A DNA stretch of 64,000 nucleotides from Clostridium ganghwense (GTDB taxonomy: Bacteria; Bacillota; Clostridia; Clostridiales; Clostridiaceae). Shown here piece after piece: positions 18,745 to 27,812 of the stretch. A program made the position numbers and the translations under genes. Location of the stretch: positions 248,001 to 312,000 of the forward strand of contig NZ_JAPQES010000001.1 in NCBI RefSeq assembly GCF_026735165.1, written 5' to 3'. The first letter of the stretch is position 1, and the number at the start of each line of letters is the position of its first letter. The notes beneath the pieces were generated by a model. That model saw only the letters and a list, made by a program, of their open reading frames with translations, did not search any database and was not told the origin of the DNA.

Positions 18745-19635
18745 ATGAATCTTGAATATCTCGAATCATTTTATATAACGGTAAAATGTAACAGCATATC
18801 AAAAGCAGCAAAAAGTCTTCACCTTACCCAACCTGGATTGAGTATGCAGCTTCGAAACCTAGAAAAGGAATTAGGAGCAAGTCTTCTGAAACGAAGCAAT
18901 AAAGGAGTTGAATTAACAGAAGAAGGGAAAGTAGTATTCGATTATGCAGATACTTTATTATCCATTCAAGGAAATATCCAAAGGGATTTGAAAAATTTGC
19001 AGCAAGAACGTCCTCAGCTAATGATTGGTTCTTGTAAAAGTGTAGGAGAGTATGCACTTCCTTGTAGTATTTATACTTTTAAACAACTTCACGAAGAAGT
19101 AGATATACATATGAAGGTAAACAGCTCTGCTGAAGTCATTGAAAATCTACTTAACCATACCATTAATATAGGAATCATTCAGCATGATCCAAAAGTGGAT
19201 GATATTGTTACTCAGACCATTGTTTCGGACGAATTGCTTTTGGTAGGAAATTGTTTTGATGCTCCAAAACAAATTTCTATGGAAGAACTAAAAGAAATTC
19301 CTTTGATTTTACGTGAAAGAAATTCAGGAACACGATACTTAGTTGAAAAAGCATTCCAAGAAAAAGGGATTGAGTTAGAAGATTTAAATGTAATTTATGA
19401 TTTGAATTCGCCGGAAGCCATTAAATCTTCTATTGTTGCAGGAAAAGGTTTTTCTTTTTTACCAAAATTAATCATTCAGCAAGAACTAAAAAAACACTCA
19501 ATTGAACCGGTTACTATAGATGATTTGACAATTCCTTTTGAATACTATGTAGCTTCCAGAAAAAAATATAAATTTACAGACTACGAGCAAATGTTTGTAG
19601 ATTTTATTATTTCCAGTAAAAGAGGCTTTTGCTAA
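18745..19635 (+). CDS. LysR-family transcriptional regulator
   Basis: 296 residues: N-terminal helix-turn-helix (MNLEYLESFYITVKCNSISKAAKSLHLTQPGLSMQLRNLEKELG) and a C-terminal effector domain (from about residue 90: RPQLMIGSCKSVGEYALP...). It resembles CysL/CysR-type regulators of sulfur or carbon metabolism. It is divergent from the symporter-reductase-YedE operon and convergent with yedE-tusA-yedE, so it may control either or both. The gene looks somewhat richer in G+C than its neighbours. Confidence 0.9.
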   Translation: MNLEYLESFYITVKCNSISKAAKSLHLTQPGLSMQLRNLEKELGASLLKRSNKGVELTEEGKVVFDYADTLLSIQGNIQRDLKNLQQERPQLMIGSCKSVGEYALPCSIYTFKQLHEEVDIHMKVNSSAEVIENLLNHTINIGIIQHDPKVDDIVTQTIVSDELLLVGNCFDAPKQISMEELKEIPLILRERNSGTRYLVEKAFQEKGIELEDLNVIYDLNSPEAIKSSIVAGKGFSFLPKLIIQQELKKHSIEPVTIDDLTIPFEYYVASRKKYKFTDYEQMFVDFIISSKRGFC

Positions 19636-19640
19636 AAAAT

Positions 19641-19666
19641 AAAGGAGGACAGCTGTCCTCCTTTTT
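19641..19666. terminator. Bidirectional terminator between lysR and the split yedE operon
   Basis: AAAGGAGGACAGCTGTCCTCCTTT, an uninterrupted palindrome followed by T's on both strands, between convergent genes. It overlaps the 3' end of the 19666 gene by one base. Confidence 0.92.
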
Positions 19667-20193
19667 TATACTAAAAATCGAATCAAAATCTTAATGCCTA
19701 CCCATGCTCCTAAAATAGCAAAAATTCCAAAAACCCAAGCATGTAAAGAAAATGATGGAATTCCACTAAAAAAAGCACCAATATTACATCCTACTGCAAG
19801 TCTTGTGCCGTATCCCATCATGATACCTCCTAAAAGAGCAAAGGCAAATTGTTTTTTACTTTTTATTTTTTTCCATTTAAATTGAGATGCTAACAAAGTT
19901 GCAACTAAAGAACCTACAATTACACCCATATTCAAAATTGTGTATTGATTAATAAACACATTATCATTTGTAATCACAGGCCCATAATAGAATTGAAAAT
20001 GTTTAAAATACTCCCAACTGAGAGGTTGTAATCCAAACCATTCTAAAATACCAACGCCCCACATTAAAAATCCACTGGTTATCTGCCAGCTAATTCCGCT
20101 TGTGGCTAGTAAAATTACATTCATCAACCCTAGTAAAATTCCTCCTAGCCAATAAGGCCAGGGCTTTTTTAGCCATGTTACAATGGGTTTCAT
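19666..20193 (-). CDS. YeeE/YedE-family transporter, C-terminal-half protein
   Basis: 175-residue membrane protein equal to the second half of the fused transporter at 13996: it keeps LLGGIMMGYGTRLAVGCNIGAFFSGIPSFSLHAWVFG with the conserved Cys. It needs the partner half encoded at 20464, with tusA between them (12- and 24-bp gaps). GGAGGG ribosome site. Likely imports thiosulfate or a similar sulfur compound handed to TusA. Confidence 0.87.
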   Translation of the reverse strand: MKPIVTWLKKPWPYWLGGILLGLMNVILLATSGISWQITSGFLMWGVGILEWFGLQPLSWEYFKHFQFYYGPVITNDNVFINQYTILNMGVIVGSLVATLLASQFKWKKIKSKKQFAFALLGGIMMGYGTRLAVGCNIGAFFSGIPSFSLHAWVFGIFAILGAWVGIKILIRFLV

Positions 20194-20205
20194 GATATCC
20201 CTCCA

Positions 20206-20439
20206 CTATTCTTGTTTTGGCTTTTCAATATAAATTTCCCACTCTCCGTCCTCTACTTCAATCACTTCTACCTGATATTGATTTTTTGATGCCCATTCCT
20301 GCACACTAATCCCCACACAGCTATGATCTGAATGCAAAATCAGAATATCTCCAGGCTTCATTGTTTTTAACTCTTTCATTGCTCGAAGCAGGGGAACAGG
20401 ACATGCTTCACTCAAACAATCCATCTCTCTTACTGCCAT
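20206..20439 (-). CDS. TusA/SirA-family sulfurtransferase
   Basis: 77 residues, the size of TusA. The sulfur-carrier motif is CLSEACPVPLLRAMKEL with the CPxP cysteine near residue 13, followed by GDILILHSDHSC and the C-terminal strand-rich region. It carries sulfane sulfur as a persulfide. Its position between the two halves of a YedE transporter makes it the likely acceptor of the imported sulfur. GGAGG ribosome site. Confidence 0.9.
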   Translation of the reverse strand: MAVREMDCLSEACPVPLLRAMKELKTMKPGDILILHSDHSCVGISVQEWASKNQYQVEVIEVEDGEWEIYIEKPKQE

Positions 20440-20463
20440 ACAATTTCCTCCATTATATATCTT

Positions 20464-21153
20464 TTATATATCTTTTGAACGTCTATTTTCATACCATATT
20501 GCTAATCCGTACAAACTCATTAATACGGTTAACTGCCCTAATACAACAATTTTAAAATCAAAATATTCAGAAAAGTAAATCGTCTTTGCATTGTGAATGA
20601 TATGGTCATACCAAAATGAATAATCCTTCGCTCCTAGCACAGTCCCAATCAAAAAACCCAGAAGAACAACCCACTGCAAAGCATGTCCTTCACCAATTCT
20701 CATTAATACACCAGAACCACATCCTCCTGCAATAATCATTCCCATACCAAATAAAAATGCACCTATCATAACATGAATTCCCACGGAACTTACAGCTCCA
20801 GGAATAAAATCATAATCAATGGGGTTCGTACTAATATACTTAGCTTGAATCACAGCAAACCCAATAGTGCTCACCATCATTGCCAACAACATCGCTCTTA
20901 ACAATTTTGTATTACCAACAAGAAAAGGATCACGAAATGCTGCTGCAAAACAAAATCTGGAATACCTTAGAACAATTCCAATCCCAATTCCTAAAATCCA
21001 GCATACAGCGTACTTGTGATGATTTTGCCAAAGTACGATACACAGAATTAGTGCAATTAAAAACAATATGATTCCATAAGGAATCTGATTCTTTTTCTTT
21101 TTTGCTTGTCTCTGACGCTGCTTTATTACCGTAGTCATTTCATTTGACAACAT
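20464..21153 (-). CDS. YeeE/YedE-family transporter, N-terminal-half protein
   Basis: 229 residues. After a basic N-terminus (KQRQRQAKKKK) it has several membrane segments with SRFCFAAAFRDPFLVGNTKLLRA and GMIIAGGCGSGVLMRIGEG, matching the first half of the fused protein at 13996 including its conserved Cys. First gene of the yedE-tusA-yedE operon. AAAGGATG ribosome site 6 bases before ATG. Confidence 0.87.
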   Translation of the reverse strand: MLSNEMTTVIKQRQRQAKKKKNQIPYGIILFLIALILCIVLWQNHHKYAVCWILGIGIGIVLRYSRFCFAAAFRDPFLVGNTKLLRAMLLAMMVSTIGFAVIQAKYISTNPIDYDFIPGAVSSVGIHVMIGAFLFGMGMIIAGGCGSGVLMRIGEGHALQWVVLLGFLIGTVLGAKDYSFWYDHIIHNAKTIYFSEYFDFKIVVLGQLTVLMSLYGLAIWYENRRSKDI

Positions 21154-21295
21154 AATATCATCCTTTTAGACAAAACCAATATCTTTATTAACATATTGAT
21201 TTTGTATCAGTAATTTCACTTTCATAATTATATACCATACCATATTACAAATCAATGATATACCGCTTGGATTATTTTCACAGTTATATAACTCT

Positions 21296-22624
21296 TCAAT
21301 CCATTGGTATTAAATGTTTAAATTGAGGTAAATATTCAATATTCTCTTTGATTATATCGTCTAGTAACGGTTTAACAATACTGCTTTCTACTAGTGGATG
21401 TAGTATTAAAGCTTGTAAAGCTGCACCGTAATCTCCATGCACTCCAGCTTCTACGGCTAATGATTCATATTCATTAATTACTTGTAATAATCCCTTTATT
21501 TTAGATGGTAAAGGCTTAACATTGAAAGGATGTGCCCCTTCTTTATCCACATAACAAGTTCTCTCAATAGCCGAATCATGTGCAATACACTCTACTGTTC
21601 CATTGTTTGCAACATTAACATAATGAATAGTTCCTTTATCATTGTATATTGCACTGATTAATTCACATGCAGCATCAGAATAATACTGTCCTCCACGATT
21701 TTCTAATTGCTTTGGTTTTTCTTTTAAATCAGGATTTTTATATAATTCAAACAATTCTTCTTCTACTTTTTTAACAAGTTCCCCACGAGTTCCTTCTTTT
21801 TTAGCACTCTCCATCTCTTCCTTTAGCATAACATCTGTTAAATAATAATATCTGTGATATGGACATGGTAACATTCCTAAAGACTCTAGTAAGTATTTTC
21901 CCCAATTAATATCAGGAATGTTTTTAGCAGTATATCCTTTTCCAGCAATTAAATGTTTTATAACTTCATCTATTTTACTTTCACCTTCATATATTACATC
22001 TCTTCCCCAAACTAAATGATTTAATCCTATTAAATCCATTCTTATTTTATCTTTATCAACATTTAATACATCAGCACACAGCATATGCATTAAAATAGGA
22101 ACATTACATAATCCAATACATTTTACATTTGTATATTTATTAACAGTTTCAGTAATAACTCCACTTGGATTTGTAAAATTTATTAACCAAGCATTAGGTG
22201 ATAGTTCTTCAATATCTCTACAAATATCCAATATAACTGGAATTGTTCTTAATGCTTTAGCTAAACCACCAGCCCCTGTAGTTTCTTGTCCTATACAGTT
22301 ATACCTTAAAGGAATTTTTTCATCTCTAATTCTTGCATCAAGTAATCCAACTCTAAATTGAGTTGTTACAAAATCAGCATCTTTAATAGCTTCTCTTCTA
22401 TCTAATGTAAGATATATGTTTATATCTAATCCAGCTTTTTCAACCATTCTTTTAGCTAAATTGCCCACAATTTCTAGCTTTTCTTTTCCTTCTTCAATAT
22501 CTACTAAATATAAATCCTTAACTGGCAATTCATCATATCTCTTAATAAAGCCTTCAACTATTTCTGGAGTATAACTACTCCCACCTCCAATAACTGCTAT
22601 TTTCAATCCTTTTTTAGCTGCCAT
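21296..22624 (-). CDS. 6-phospho-beta-glucosidase, glycoside hydrolase family 4
   Basis: NAD+- and metal-dependent GH4 enzyme of about 442 residues that hydrolyses phosphorylated beta-glucosides such as cellobiose 6'-phosphate. Rossmann motif KIAVIGGGSSYTPEIVEG. Residues 173-176 read CNVP, the form reported for beta-specific GH4 enzymes, in contrast to CDMP in the paralogue at 6077; His203 lies in GLNHLVWG. The ATG at 22624 is preferred (GGTGG about 5 bases upstream) to one 12 bases earlier. A GntR regulator lies 57 bp upstream on the same strand. No PTS gene is adjacent. Confidence 0.9.
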   Translation of the reverse strand: MAAKKGLKIAVIGGGSSYTPEIVEGFIKRYDELPVKDLYLVDIEEGKEKLEIVGNLAKRMVEKAGLDINIYLTLDRREAIKDADFVTTQFRVGLLDARIRDEKIPLRYNCIGQETTGAGGLAKALRTIPVILDICRDIEELSPNAWLINFTNPSGVITETVNKYTNVKCIGLCNVPILMHMLCADVLNVDKDKIRMDLIGLNHLVWGRDVIYEGESKIDEVIKHLIAGKGYTAKNIPDINWGKYLLESLGMLPCPYHRYYYLTDVMLKEEMESAKKEGTRGELVKKVEEELFELYKNPDLKEKPKQLENRGGQYYSDAACELISAIYNDKGTIHYVNVANNGTVECIAHDSAIERTCYVDKEGAHPFNVKPLPSKIKGLLQVINEYESLAVEAGVHGDYGAALQALILHPLVESSIVKPLLDDIIKENIEYLPQFKHLIPMD

Positions 22625-22681
22625 TAATACCACCATCCCTTTTATTTTTTTTGATTTATATAATAAAAATATTTAGTAACT

Positions 22682-23401
22682 TTAGTTTGATGCTGTAATA
22701 ATCATGCTGTACATATCACCACGATAAAAGTTAAAACTGAATTCTATAACTTTAGAATCTGAATAAGTTATTCTTTCTCGTTTTAGAATTGGTTCACCAG
22801 TGCCTATTTTCAAAAGTTCTCCTAATCTCTCATCAGACAATACCGCTCCTACTTCTTGAGTTGCTTTTGTTGGCTTATGTCCTTCTTCTGTTAAACATTT
22901 ATAAATAGATTCTTTTGACAAATCTACTTCTAACAACTTAGAACACATAGAATACGGAACAAAAGATTTTTCAAACGCAATAATCTCATTATCAGCTAAA
23001 CGTAGTCTAGAAGTTAAGATAACTTTTTCATTCTCCGAAATTTGTAATTTTTCACAAATTGTTTTATTAGGAGTAATTATCTCTTGGGATATCACTTTAC
23101 TTGAAGGCTTCATACCTTTTCTCTCCATAATCTCTATGAATCCTAATAATCCTGGAAAAAAATCTATCTTCTTTTTACAAACAAAAGTACCTTGCCCTCT
23201 TTTTCTATATAAAACTCCTTCTTCTACTAAATTACTAATTGCTTTACTTACAGTCATTCTGCTTAAATTCAATTCTTCACTTAACTTTCTCTCTGAAGGG
23301 ATTTTTTCTCCTACTCTATATTCAGCATCTTCTATTTTCTTTCTAATTATATTTTCCAATTGATAATACAATGGAATTGGACTATTTTCGTCTAATTTCA
23401 T
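22682..23401 (-). CDS. GntR/HutC-family regulator (UTRA domain)
   Basis: 239 residues. Winged helix: PIPLYYQLENIIRKKIEDAEYRVGEKIPSE and SRMTVSKAISNLVEEGVLYRKRGQGTFV; UTRA domain from about residue 80 with typical FEKSFVPYSMCSKLL. It is co-transcribed ahead of the 6-phospho-beta-glucosidase and probably regulates it and itself through the operator at 23511-23534. Paralogue of the regulator at 5168. Confidence 0.9.
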   Translation of the reverse strand: MKLDENSPIPLYYQLENIIRKKIEDAEYRVGEKIPSERKLSEELNLSRMTVSKAISNLVEEGVLYRKRGQGTFVCKKKIDFFPGLLGFIEIMERKGMKPSSKVISQEIITPNKTICEKLQISENEKVILTSRLRLADNEIIAFEKSFVPYSMCSKLLEVDLSKESIYKCLTEEGHKPTKATQEVGAVLSDERLGELLKIGTGEPILKRERITYSDSKVIEFSFNFYRGDMYSMIITASN

Positions 23402-23510
23402 CTTATCCCTCTTTTCTAATGTTTTACTTTTTTCAAAATTTTTACTATATCAATGATAGTTTTGTATCCAAACTAAATTCTATACACCATAATATCGATT
23501 TATTCATTCT

Positions 23511-23534
23511 AGTTGACCAGTGGACTATACCACC
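23511..23534. promoter_or_regulatory. Candidate GntR operator
   Basis: Minus strand TGGTATAGTCCACTGGTCAACT combines TGGTATAG and CTGGTCAAC half-sites like those of NagR/YvoA-type regulators. The symmetry is imperfect. It lies immediately downstream of the predicted start (about 23537). Confidence 0.45.
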
Positions 23535-23543
23535 TGTAATTGA

Positions 23544-23572
23544 ATTATAGCATATCATATTATTGCTTTCAA
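23544..23572 (-). promoter_or_regulatory. Sigma-A promoter of the gntR/6-phospho-beta-glucosidase operon
   Basis: Minus strand TTGAAA (23567-23572), 17-bp spacer, TATAAT (23544-23549). Confidence 0.8.
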
Positions 23573-23581
23573 CTACTAAAA

Positions 23582-23605
23582 AAAGCCATTCACTTGAATG
23601 ACTTT
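23582..23605 (-). terminator. Terminator overlapping the histidine kinase stop codon
   Basis: AAAGTCATTCA-AG-TGAATGGCTTT followed by T's on the minus strand. It starts inside the last codons of the kinase. Nearly the same hairpin recurs at 33437-33460 and 46868-46892. Confidence 0.85.
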
Positions 23606-25092
23606 GGAAGTATAATACTAATTTTTGTACCAATATCAACAGCACTTTTTACCTCAATTGAACCTTTATGCTGTGCTATAATCCATTTTGCAATTGATAA
23701 ACCAAGCCCAGTTCCTCCTTTATCTTTAGATCTAGATTTATCTGAACAATAAAATCTATTGAAAACATAAGGAATATCTTCTTTAGGAATTCCTACACCT
23801 GTATCTTCAATCATAAGTACCGCCTTATTTTTTTTACAATAGGAACTTACTGTTATCCTTCCATTTTCCGGAGTGAATTTTATGCTGTTATCTATAAATA
23901 TTCTTAATGTTTGCTTTAATAATTTACGGTCTGCAAATATTAATATTTTCTCATTTGTTTTATTAATAATTTCATGATTTATATCAATTAACTTAGTTTC
24001 TTTAACAACTTCATCCACTAACTCATCTAAGTAGAATTCCGTCATTTCCACTTTCTGAGTTTTCTTATCTGCTCTTGCAAGAAATAATAATTTTTCAACT
24101 AAATCCTTCATATTCTGTGATTCACCTTTAATTGCTTCTATGGATTCTTCTAAAACTTCTCTATCATTTTTTCCCCATCTATCAAGCAAATTAGCATATC
24201 CCTGAATTACTGCAATAGGAGTTCTCAACTCATGTGATGCATCTGATACAAATTGATTTTGCCTTTCATAGGAATCCTGAAGTCTATCAAACATATCATT
24301 AAAGGTTTGTGCCAAATCTCTAAGTTCATCATGAGAACCTTTAACATTTAGACGAGTATCTAAATTTTGAATATTAATAGCTTTTACTGTTTCTGTCATG
24401 TCATCTACAGGACTAAGCAATTTTTTACTTACACTAGACCCTATTACCTTTGTTACGATTATTATAATAATATTTAAAACTGCTAAAATACTAAGAAGTA
24501 TATGAAAATAATCATTTTCTTTTTTTAAATCCTTTAAAATCTGAAGATAATATGTTTCATTATCAATATCAATACTTCTATTTAAAATCAACTTTTCATT
24601 ATTATTTATGCCTTTAATAATATTTGAACCATATAAGGTATAAATATCATGAATGTTCTCTTTATTATCTGTAGTTGTGTATATTATATTTTTATTAATG
24701 TCTAAAATACTTATTATTATATCTTCTTTTTCGGCAGTAGTATTTATCAACTGCTTTGGAACTATTGAAATATCATTTATATTACTCATTATAATTTGGT
24801 TATTCTTCTCAATACTTTCACGTGCTTGTTCTATTAAAAAAAATTTAAATCCAAATAAAATCGCTGTACTTAATAAAAAAAGGAAAAGTGAAAATATAAA
24901 TGTGTATACGAATGTTATTTTAAAGGTAATAGAAAAGCGTAAAAGTCTCTTGAATCGCTCATATATACCTTTAAATATTAATTTTAAAGCTTTAAAAGCA
25001 TCTGGTATAATTAATAAAATTTTCTTTGTTACAAGAAAAGTATAGTGAAAAACTGCTTTTAGTATTTTTCTTATAGTTGTTTTTTTATTCAT
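23590..25092 (-). CDS. Membrane sensor histidine kinase
   Basis: 500 residues: a basic roughly 50-residue cytoplasmic N-terminal extension, TM1 (about 55-80), an extracellular sensor of about 110 residues, TM2 (about 195-215), HAMP, HisKA with phospho-His in SDASHELRTPIAVIQGYANLL, and HATPase (DNSIKFTPENG, DTGVGIP, GGTGLGLSIAKWI). The gene overlaps the regulator gene by 8 bp, so the pair is translationally coupled. The stimulus is unknown, and no obvious target gene lies beside it. Confidence 0.93.
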   Translation of the reverse strand: MNKKTTIRKILKAVFHYTFLVTKKILLIIPDAFKALKLIFKGIYERFKRLLRFSITFKITFVYTFIFSLFLFLLSTAILFGFKFFLIEQARESIEKNNQIIMSNINDISIVPKQLINTTAEKEDIIISILDINKNIIYTTTDNKENIHDIYTLYGSNIIKGINNNEKLILNRSIDIDNETYYLQILKDLKKENDYFHILLSILAVLNIIIIIVTKVIGSSVSKKLLSPVDDMTETVKAINIQNLDTRLNVKGSHDELRDLAQTFNDMFDRLQDSYERQNQFVSDASHELRTPIAVIQGYANLLDRWGKNDREVLEESIEAIKGESQNMKDLVEKLLFLARADKKTQKVEMTEFYLDELVDEVVKETKLIDINHEIINKTNEKILIFADRKLLKQTLRIFIDNSIKFTPENGRITVSSYCKKNKAVLMIEDTGVGIPKEDIPYVFNRFYCSDKSRSKDKGGTGLGLSIAKWIIAQHKGSIEVKSAVDIGTKISIILPKSFK

Positions 25093-25768
25093 TTTTTAAA
25101 AGGTATCCCACCCCTCGAATTGTATAAATGAACTTTTCATTATATTTATTATCAATTTTAGTTCTTAAATATCGTATATATACGTCAACAATATTGGTAT
25201 CACCCATGTAATCAAAACCCCAAACTTTATCCAATATCTGCTCCCTTGTTAAAGCTATGTTTTGATTCTCCATAAGATATTTTAATAAATCAAATTCTGT
25301 TTTCGTTAAATCAATCTCTTCTCCATTATAGTTTACAACATGCTTGTTTAAGTCTAACTCTAAACCTCTTACAGAAAAAAACTTGGATGGTTTAACTATT
25401 GAATTTTTTCTTTTTAAAGTTACTCTAATTCTAGCCAACAATTCTTCTATAGCAAAAGGCTTTGTAATATAATCATCTGCACCAGTGTCAAGTCCCATTA
25501 CAATGTCCATAGTTTCGTCTTTTGCAGTTAACATTATAATTGGTATTTCTGAAACTTGTCGTATTCTACGACATACCTCCATACCATTTAGTCCTGGTAA
25601 CATTACATCTAATAAAATCAAATCATAATTTCCATCTAGAGCTTTTTCAAGCCCAGTTCTCCCATCATGAGCTTGTTCAACAATATACCCTTCATATTTT
25701 AATTCTAATTCAATAAAGCGAGCAATTTTCACTTCATCTTCCACTACAAGAATTCTTTGCCCTTTCAA
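25085..25768 (-). CDS. OmpR/PhoB-family response regulator
   Basis: 227 residues. The receiver has the phospho-acceptor Asp in LILLDVMLPGLNG, conserved Thr in MLTAKDE and Lys in TKPFA. A winged-helix DNA-binding domain fills residues about 130-227 (LTKTEFDLLKYLMEN, NIVDVYIRYLRTKID, IYTIRGVGYLL). Cognate kinase gene overlaps its 3' end. Confidence 0.95.
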   Translation of the reverse strand: MKGQRILVVEDEVKIARFIELELKYEGYIVEQAHDGRTGLEKALDGNYDLILLDVMLPGLNGMEVCRRIRQVSEIPIIMLTAKDETMDIVMGLDTGADDYITKPFAIEELLARIRVTLKRKNSIVKPSKFFSVRGLELDLNKHVVNYNGEEIDLTKTEFDLLKYLMENQNIALTREQILDKVWGFDYMGDTNIVDVYIRYLRTKIDNKYNEKFIYTIRGVGYLLKNE

Positions 25769-25845
25769 TTTAATTCCCCCTAAAACAATCTTCTCGTTTT
25801 AAATTATATCCCATTCAAATATTAGTAAACAAGTAAAAAGGAAAA

Positions 25846-25887
25846 ATGACATATATCTTACCTATAATAAGGTAAGATATATGTCAT
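25846..25887 (-). terminator. Terminator of the DUF4342-like gene
   Basis: A perfect 17-bp stem (ATGACATATATCTTACC / GGTAAGATATATGTCAT) with an 8-base loop. On the minus strand it is followed by TTTTTCC, 25 bp after the stop at 25912. Confidence 0.88.
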
Positions 25888-25911
25888 TCATGTATTAATT
25901 TATAAATATTT

Positions 25912-26376
25912 TTATTTAGCATAATTCTCTTCTGAAGTTACATCATCCACTATAGTAGTTACTGTTGTTGACATTTTATCTAATACCTTATTTATCGACG
26001 AATCTTCACCACTATTTTTTTCAAGTCTTATTTTGTGCTTTGTACCTAATGCAAGTATAAAAGCAACCAAAGCAACAGGTGTAGCAAAAATAGTAAATAA
26101 GGCAGCTACATTAACTGATATATTTAAAATATTACTTTCTTCTTTTTTTATCACAACTCTTGTTTTATTTCCTTTTCTTATAATATTTTTTATTTTGCTA
26201 AAAAATTTATTTTGACATTCGGATATTTTGTTTTCTTTAATCTTTTTAGCTTTTTCAAGATACACTAATGCGTCTACAATTTCTCCATTACACTTTTCTA
26301 AAGCTTCTTTTGCCTCTTCATAATTTACATGTGCTCTCTTTCTTAATAAATCGATTTGTTCTAATGATACTGCCAT
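25912..26376 (-). CDS. DUF4342-like protein with UBA-like N-terminus
   Basis: 154 residues. The N-terminal about 50 residues form a UBA-like three-helix motif (LLRKRAHVNYEEAKEALEKCNGEIVDALVYLEK) related to those in EF-Ts and NAC. A basic middle part follows, with a hydrophobic segment at about 85-110 (NISVNVAALFTIFATPVALVAFILALG) and an acidic tail. This order matches DUF4342 proteins of clostridia; their function is not known. Strong GGAGG ribosome site. Single-gene unit. Confidence 0.75.
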   Translation of the reverse strand: MAVSLEQIDLLRKRAHVNYEEAKEALEKCNGEIVDALVYLEKAKKIKENKISECQNKFFSKIKNIIRKGNKTRVVIKKEESNILNISVNVAALFTIFATPVALVAFILALGTKHKIRLEKNSGEDSSINKVLDKMSTTVTTIVDDVTSEENYAK

Positions 26377-26618
26377 ATGAATACCTCCAAATAAATTTTA
26401 TTTTGTTTATGTTTATATTGTATTCAATAAAAATTAGAGTTTACTTAGTGAAAGATTAAAATTAGATTAGAATTTTAATCAATAAGAAATCAATTTTAAA
26501 ATATAATCTTTATCACAAATAACTTTATTTTACCCTATTGCTATTGCCTTCCACTTATTGCTTAGTGTAAAATTGTTTTATAATTCAGAAATTTTAATAC
26601 AAACGAGGAGGCTCTTTA

Positions 26619-27791
26619 ATGAATTACAGTGAATTAAGTTTAAAAATGCATGAAGAAAACAAAGGTAAGCTTGAAGTAAATTCCAAAGTAAAAGTTGAAA
26701 GTAAAGAGGATTTAAGTACAGCTTATACTCCTGGAGTTGCAGAACCTTGTAGAAAAATTAATGAAAATCCTGAAAATGTATATAAATATACAGCTAAAGG
26801 AAATCTTGTAGCCGTTGTTTCAGATGGAACTGCAGTATTAGGCCTTGGGGATATAGGTCCCAAAGCTGCCATACCTGTAATGGAAGGTAAAGCTATATTA
26901 TTTAAACAATTTGCAAATGTAGATGCTTTTCCAATATGTCTTGATACAAAAGATGTAGATGAGATTGTAAAAACGGTTAAATATTTAGCTCCAACCTTTG
27001 GTGGCATAAATTTAGAAGATATTTCTGCACCTAGATGCTTTGAAATTGAAAAAAGATTAAAAGAAGAACTAGATATTCCAGTATTTCATGATGATCAACA
27101 TGGTACTGCTATAGTAGTTTTAGCTGGTCTTATAAATGCACTTAAATTAGTAGGAAAAAATATAGAAACTGCTAACATAGTTATTAATGGTGCTGGTTCT
27201 GCTGGGATTTCTATTTGCAAACTATTACTTTTAAGTGGTGCTAAAAATATAGTTCTATGTGATATTAAAGGTGCTTTAGTAGAAGGTGCTAATTGGATGA
27301 ATGATGCACAGAAAACTATTGCAGAAAAAACTAATAGAAATTTTGAAAAAGGAAACTTAAATGAAATAATAAAAAGGAAAGATGTATTTATAGGTGTTTC
27401 TGCTCCAAATATAGTAACTTCAAATATGGTTAAAACTATGAATGAAGATGCTATTATCTTTGCTATGGCAAATCCAACTCCAGAAATCATGCCCGAAGAA
27501 GCTAAAAAAGGCGGTGCAAAAGTAATTGCTACTGGTAGATCTGATTATCCAAATCAAATTAACAACGTTTTAGCCTTCCCAGGAATTTTCAGAGGTGCTT
27601 TAGATGTTAGAGCAACAGATATTAATGAAGAAATGAAACTAGCTACTGCAAAAGCTATCGCTAGCATAGTTTCAGATGAGGAACTAAGTGAAGATTATAT
27701 AATTCCAAATGCTTTTAACAAAAAAGTAGTAGAGGTAGTAGCTAAAGAAATAGGAAAAGCAGCTAAAGAAACAGGAGTTACTAGAATTTAA
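26619..27791 (+). CDS. Malic enzyme (oxaloacetate-decarboxylating malate dehydrogenase), short form
   Basis: Converts malate to pyruvate and CO2 with NAD(P)+ reduction. Motifs: AYTPGVAEPCRKI near the start, VVSDGTAVLGLGDIG, catalytic Lys region MEGKAILFKQFANVDAFPI, metal region DISAPRCFEIE and FHDDQHGTAIVVLAGL, and nucleotide loop NGAGSAGISICKLLL. At 390 residues it has no C-terminal phosphotransacetylase-like domain. GAGGAGG ribosome site. Fumarase subunit genes follow at 21 and 18 bp, giving a fumarate to malate to pyruvate operon. Confidence 0.95.
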   Translation: MNYSELSLKMHEENKGKLEVNSKVKVESKEDLSTAYTPGVAEPCRKINENPENVYKYTAKGNLVAVVSDGTAVLGLGDIGPKAAIPVMEGKAILFKQFANVDAFPICLDTKDVDEIVKTVKYLAPTFGGINLEDISAPRCFEIEKRLKEELDIPVFHDDQHGTAIVVLAGLINALKLVGKNIETANIVINGAGSAGISICKLLLLSGAKNIVLCDIKGALVEGANWMNDAQKTIAEKTNRNFEKGNLNEIIKRKDVFIGVSAPNIVTSNMVKTMNEDAIIFAMANPTPEIMPEEAKKGGAKVIATGRSDYPNQINNVLAFPGIFRGALDVRATDINEEMKLATAKAIASIVSDEELSEDYIIPNAFNKKVVEVVAKEIGKAAKETGVTRI

Positions 27792-27812
27792 AATAAGAAG
27801 GGAGCAATTAAT

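Noticed and set aside
18425-21200. A mobile element around the lysR and split yedE genes
   Set aside because: Base composition seems different, but no transposase, integrase, terminal repeats or target duplications were seen.
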